Positions 5,595 through 8,064 of a DNA stretch of 8,064 nucleotides are shown here, piece by piece. The translations under genes were made by a program, and so were the position numbers. How positions within the stretch are numbered: position 1 is the stretch's first letter; the number at the start of each line of letters is the position of its first letter. The stretch is from positions 4,823 through 12,886 of the forward strand of contig JACQYJ010000124.1 of the NCBI GenBank assembly GCA_016208525.1. Direction: 5' to 3'. The stretch is from Deltaproteobacteria bacterium. GTDB taxonomy: Bacteria > Desulfobacterota > JAENJC01. The notes under the pieces are model-generated. The model worked only from the letters and a program-made list of their open reading frames with translations. It was not told the DNA's origin and made no database searches.

Positions 5595-7523
5595 ATGGGT
5601 AAGTTCAATATAAGGTTTCTTCCATACGACAAATCTGTAGAGATCGATGCCGAAACTACTCTTCTCAAGGCATCTATCAACGCAGGAGCGCATATCAATG
5701 CCCCCTGCGGAGGCAAGGGGACTTGCGGCAAGTGCCTTGTTCGGGTCAAGGAAGGGGATTACGATACCAGGTTCACTCCCCAGTTGAGCGAGGAAAACAA
5801 GGGGAAGGGTTTCCTCCTTGGGTGCGAGACAAGGCCCAGGGGCGACATGGTCGTTGAGGTCCCTATCGAGTCTCAGATCAGGCCCGGTGAAAAGATTGCC
5901 ACAGGGGCAAAGAAGGAGGAGCTCCACAGGATGTTCATGGAGCTGGCCGGGGAGGTCCGGCCAAGGACAAAAAAGATATGTCTGAAGCTTGCCCCTCCGA
6001 GCATTGATGACCATGTGGCGGACCTTGAACGTCTGAAGAGGGAGCTTTCAGCTGCCGGTTTCAATACAGACCACTTCTACTGCGGACTTCCTGTTTTAAG
6101 AACACTGGGGAAGATTCTACGGGAGGAGGGTTGGGATGTGACTGTGACACTTTACCAGAGCGGCACAGCCCTGGAGATGCTGGACATAGAGTCTAAGGAG
6201 ATGTGCGGGATCAGGTACGGCGCTGCGGTGGACATAGGGACTACAAGCGTTGTTGTCTATCTTGTAAACCTCATCACAGGAGAGATCATTGATACAGCAG
6301 CATCCTATAACGCCCAGGCCAGGTGCGGAGATGACGTTATATCAAGGATCGTATATGCCACAGAGATGGACGGCCTTGATGAATTGCAGAGGTTGGTGGT
6401 AGACAATATAAACCACCTCCTGACCGGCATAGCTAAGAAGCATTCCATAGACATAAATCTGATAGACAAGATGATCGTGGCAGGGAACACAACCATGACC
6501 CATCTATTCTATGGGATAAACCCTGAATCTATAAGGCTTGAGCCGTATGTCCCTGCTGTTTCTCTATTCCCTGTAATAAGGGCCATTAACCTGGGGATCA
6601 ACATCCAGGATACCGCGCCTCTATATTCCTTTCCGAATGTGGCAAGCTACGTGGGTGGAGATATAGTTGCAGGTGTTCTCACATCAAGGATATATACGAA
6701 GGAGGAGACATACCTTTTTATAGATGTCGGCACCAACGGGGAGGTCGTCCTTGGCAACAGGGACTGGATGATGACTTGTGCCTGCTCAGCAGGGCCCTGC
6801 TTTGAGGGGAGCGGCATAAAGTTCGGGATGAGGGCCATGGAAGGGGCTATAGAAAAGGTTGACATAAATCCAGTTACCTTTGAGGTCAATTGCGGGATCA
6901 TAGGGAATGTAAAGCCGATAGGTATATGCGGGTCAGGGATGATTGACGCCCTGGCGGAGATGTATCTCACGGGCGTAATAGACCAGAAGGGGAAATTCAG
7001 GGATGGGCTTGATACCCATAGAATCAGGCGTGGAGAGAACGGGATGGAATACGTCCTGGCCTGGAGGGTGGAGAGCGGGATTGACAAGGAGATAACACTC
7101 ACTGAGGTTGACATAGACAACCTGATTCGGGCAAAGGGGGCTATTTACGCAGGGTTCACCACCCTTCTCGGCGAAGTGGGGATGACATTTAACGATATTG
7201 CGAAGCTTTACATTGCAGGCGGCTTCGGCAGATATATAGATGTGGAGAGGGCCATAACCATAGGGATGCTCCCTGACATGCCTCTTGATAAGTTCGAATT
7301 TTTAGGCAACACATCTGTGACAGGGGCCTACCTGGTGCTTCTCTCCGACAAGCTGAGGGAAGAGGCAGAGGAGATTGCAAAGAAGATGACATACCTTGAA
7401 CTTTCGGTATGCAGGCCTTTCATGGACGAGTATATGTCCGCGCTCTTCCTGCCTCATACAAACATAGATTCCTTCCCTAGTGTAAAGAGATTGCTGAATG
7501 AAGTAGGGAATGTTAAGCTCTAA
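5595..7523 (+). CDS. RACo-like corrinoid activation protein ([2Fe-2S] ferredoxin plus ASKHA/DUF4445)
   Basis: This 642-residue cytoplasmic protein matches the reductive activators of corrinoid proteins (RACo/AcsV and related methyltransferase activators). They use ATP hydrolysis to drive electron transfer that returns inactive Co(II) to Co(I). The N-terminal 90 residues are a plant-type ferredoxin domain with cluster ligands Cys38, Cys44, Cys47 and Cys77 (APCGGKGTCGKC, then LLGCETR). A linker/middle domain leads to the ASKHA ATPase-like part. Nucleotide-binding signatures are AAVDIGTTSVVVYLV at 210-224, IVAGNTTMTHLFYGI at 294-308, FIDVGTNGEVVLG at 375-387 and CSAGPCFEGSGIKFGMRAMEGA at 397-418. 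A C-terminal AGGFGRYIDVERAITIGMLPD segment is also typical. The length is normal and no defect is visible. No corrinoid protein or methyltransferase gene is adjacent, so its partner (CoFeSP of the acetyl-CoA pathway or a methyltransferase corrinoid protein) cannot be named. Confidence 0.92.
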   Translation: MGKFNIRFLPYDKSVEIDAETTLLKASINAGAHINAPCGGKGTCGKCLVRVKEGDYDTRFTPQLSEENKGKGFLLGCETRPRGDMVVEVPIESQIRPGEKIATGAKKEELHRMFMELAGEVRPRTKKICLKLAPPSIDDHVADLERLKRELSAAGFNTDHFYCGLPVLRTLGKILREEGWDVTVTLYQSGTALEMLDIESKEMCGIRYGAAVDIGTTSVVVYLVNLITGEIIDTAASYNAQARCGDDVISRIVYATEMDGLDELQRLVVDNINHLLTGIAKKHSIDINLIDKMIVAGNTTMTHLFYGINPESIRLEPYVPAVSLFPVIRAINLGINIQDTAPLYSFPNVASYVGGDIVAGVLTSRIYTKEETYLFIDVGTNGEVVLGNRDWMMTCACSAGPCFEGSGIKFGMRAMEGAIEKVDINPVTFEVNCGIIGNVKPIGICGSGMIDALAEMYLTGVIDQKGKFRDGLDTHRIRRGENGMEYVLAWRVESGIDKEITLTEVDIDNLIRAKGAIYAGFTTLLGEVGMTFNDIAKLYIAGGFGRYIDVERAITIGMLPDMPLDKFEFLGNTSVTGAYLVLLSDKLREEAEEIAKKMTYLELSVCRPFMDEYMSALFLPHTNIDSFPSVKRLLNEVGNVKL

Positions 7524-7526
7524 AAT

Positions 7527-7597
7527 AAGTGGTCGGCGGCCGGTGGCCAGTGGTCGGTTTTTTAGACTGATCACTGACAACTGATCACTGACCACTG
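7527..7597. repeat. Degenerate GTGGTC / CACTGATCACTGAC repeat cluster
   Basis: The spacer between the RACo-like gene and the PA2779-family gene is nearly filled by short repeats. AGTGGTCGG occurs twice on the left (starting near 7528 and 7549). ACTGATCACTGAC occurs twice on the right (7566-7578 and 7580-7592), a 14-bp tandem. CAGTGGTC (7548-7555) is an exact inverted partner of GACCACTG (7590-7597), so the block can form a stem enclosing the tandem. The repeated TGATCA is itself palindromic. It stops just before the Shine-Dalgarno of the next gene. It is not a convincing intrinsic terminator: a T-run follows 7558, but no strong GC stem abuts it. Confidence 0.75.
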
Positions 7598-7603
7598 CTT
7601 TTG

Positions 7604-7613
7604 AAAGGAGGTG
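7604..7613 (+). promoter_or_regulatory. Strong ribosome binding site of the PA2779-family gene
   Basis: AAAGGAGGTG is close to a perfect anti-16S match, with GGAGG ending 8 nt before ATG 7620. The GTG at 7611-7613 that would lengthen the reading frame is part of this site and is not the start. Confidence 0.85.
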
Positions 7614-7619
7614 AATCAA

Positions 7620-8021
7620 ATGCAGAAACTTAGAAAGGCCTTATTCAGCCGTCCGCTGGTATGGTACCTGACCATGGCCATGATGCTGATATCTTCTGTC
7701 CCAAGGAATGCGGATGCGGCTCTTGTTCCTTCGCAGATGGCGGCAGACGGGGCAAGACGGGCGGACATAATTAAGGTGCAGGCTGCCCTTGAGTCAAAGG
7801 TTGTTTCGCAGAGACTTGCCGACCTCGGGCTCAACACTGAAGAGGTAAAGGCGAAGGTAGCATCCTTCTCCAATGAAGACCTCCATACCCTGGCAAGCAA
7901 TGTGGACCAGCTGAACGGCGGCGGAGATGCGCTCGGGTTTATTATTTCGCTCCTTATCATTGTCCTACTGGTTGTTGTCATACTTCAGGTCATCGGCCAC
8001 AAGATTATAATTAAAAAGTAA
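7620..8021 (+). CDS. PA2779-family small envelope protein
   Basis: This 133-residue protein resembles the PA2779 family (DUF6627) of small exported proteins of unknown function, often encoded beside a PA2778-type cysteine peptidase. Residues 1-34 look like a signal sequence: basic MQKLRKALFSR, a hydrophobic core at 13-26, and a possible signal-peptidase site at ADAA (31-34). The soluble middle part (about 39-98) is helical and carries the family pattern QRLADLGLNTEEVKAKVASF (64-83) followed by NEDLHTLASNVDQLNGGGD. Residues 105-126 form a very hydrophobic membrane segment, then a basic tail HKIIIKK. It may be anchored in the inner membrane with the middle part outside the cytoplasm. It starts 96 bp after the RACo-like stop, behind its own strong Shine-Dalgarno and a repeat cluster. 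Co-transcription with RACo is possible, but no functional link is evident. Confidence 0.82.
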   Translation: MQKLRKALFSRPLVWYLTMAMMLISSVPRNADAALVPSQMAADGARRADIIKVQAALESKVVSQRLADLGLNTEEVKAKVASFSNEDLHTLASNVDQLNGGGDALGFIISLLIIVLLVVVILQVIGHKIIIKK

Positions 8022-8064
8022 TCATGATGCCCTCCAGCCTCTTGCAAAAGTCCTTAACCACAGA

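Noticed and set aside
5580..6014. Open frame on the - strand antisense to the RACo-like ferredoxin domain
   Set aside because: The + strand carries clear cluster cysteines and domain motifs. The antisense frame is low-complexity shadow coding.
7527..7597. Repeat cluster as a CRISPR array
   Set aside because: Repeat units are 8-14 bp with no unique spacers of regular length, and no cas genes are present.

Overview
The window looks like chromosomal DNA from an anaerobic, Gram-negative-type bacterium, probably of the Nitrospirota or Desulfobacterota kind. This is inferred from three things: a RACo-like corrinoid activator (typical of acetyl-CoA pathway anaerobes), a PA2779-family envelope protein, and heavy AGG/ATA codon use combined with dispersed GGGGACTGTCCC-type and CCCCCTTT..AAAGGGGG-type palindromic repeats. 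The taxonomic guess is weak. All identifications come from reading motifs by eye; no database was searched.

Layout. Bases 1-1837 (+ strand) hold the 3' end of a UDP-glucose 6-dehydrogenase gene, a complete UDP-glucuronate decarboxylase gene and a broken purE. The first two enzymes are consecutive steps (UDP-glucose to UDP-glucuronate to UDP-xylose) that supply sugars for surface polysaccharide. Bases 1850-5466 (- strand) hold a UMF1/Atg22-like MFS transporter gene. Its 3' end overlaps, by 17 nt, a large acyl-activating enzyme / acyl carrier / PlsC-type acyltransferase gene. That large gene is interrupted: a frameshift near 3530 coincides with loss of a piece of the adenylation domain. A 128-bp divergent intergenic region (5467-5594) precedes, on the + strand, a complete RACo-like [2Fe-2S]/ASKHA corrinoid activator (5595-7523). 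A repeat-filled spacer follows, then a small secreted or membrane-anchored PA2779-family protein (7620-8021). No gap between genes exceeds 300 bases.

The most striking signals are structural. (1) Two unrelated palindromic repeat families have entered protein-coding genes in frame. A 60-bp GGGGACTGTCCC element adds about 20 residues to the decarboxylase, and a 61-bp sister copy fills the spacer just upstream of the same gene. An 80-bp CCCCCTTT/AAAGGGGG double-hairpin element adds about 27 residues just before the ATP-binding loop of the acyl-activating enzyme. (2) Two otherwise well-conserved genes, purE and the acyl-activating enzyme, each carry an internal deletion with a frameshift. This suggests recent deletion events or assembly collapse. 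(3) The transporter/acyl-ligase/acyltransferase pair resembles the LplT-Aas lysophospholipid salvage pair in logic, but has a different transporter family and a reversed domain order.
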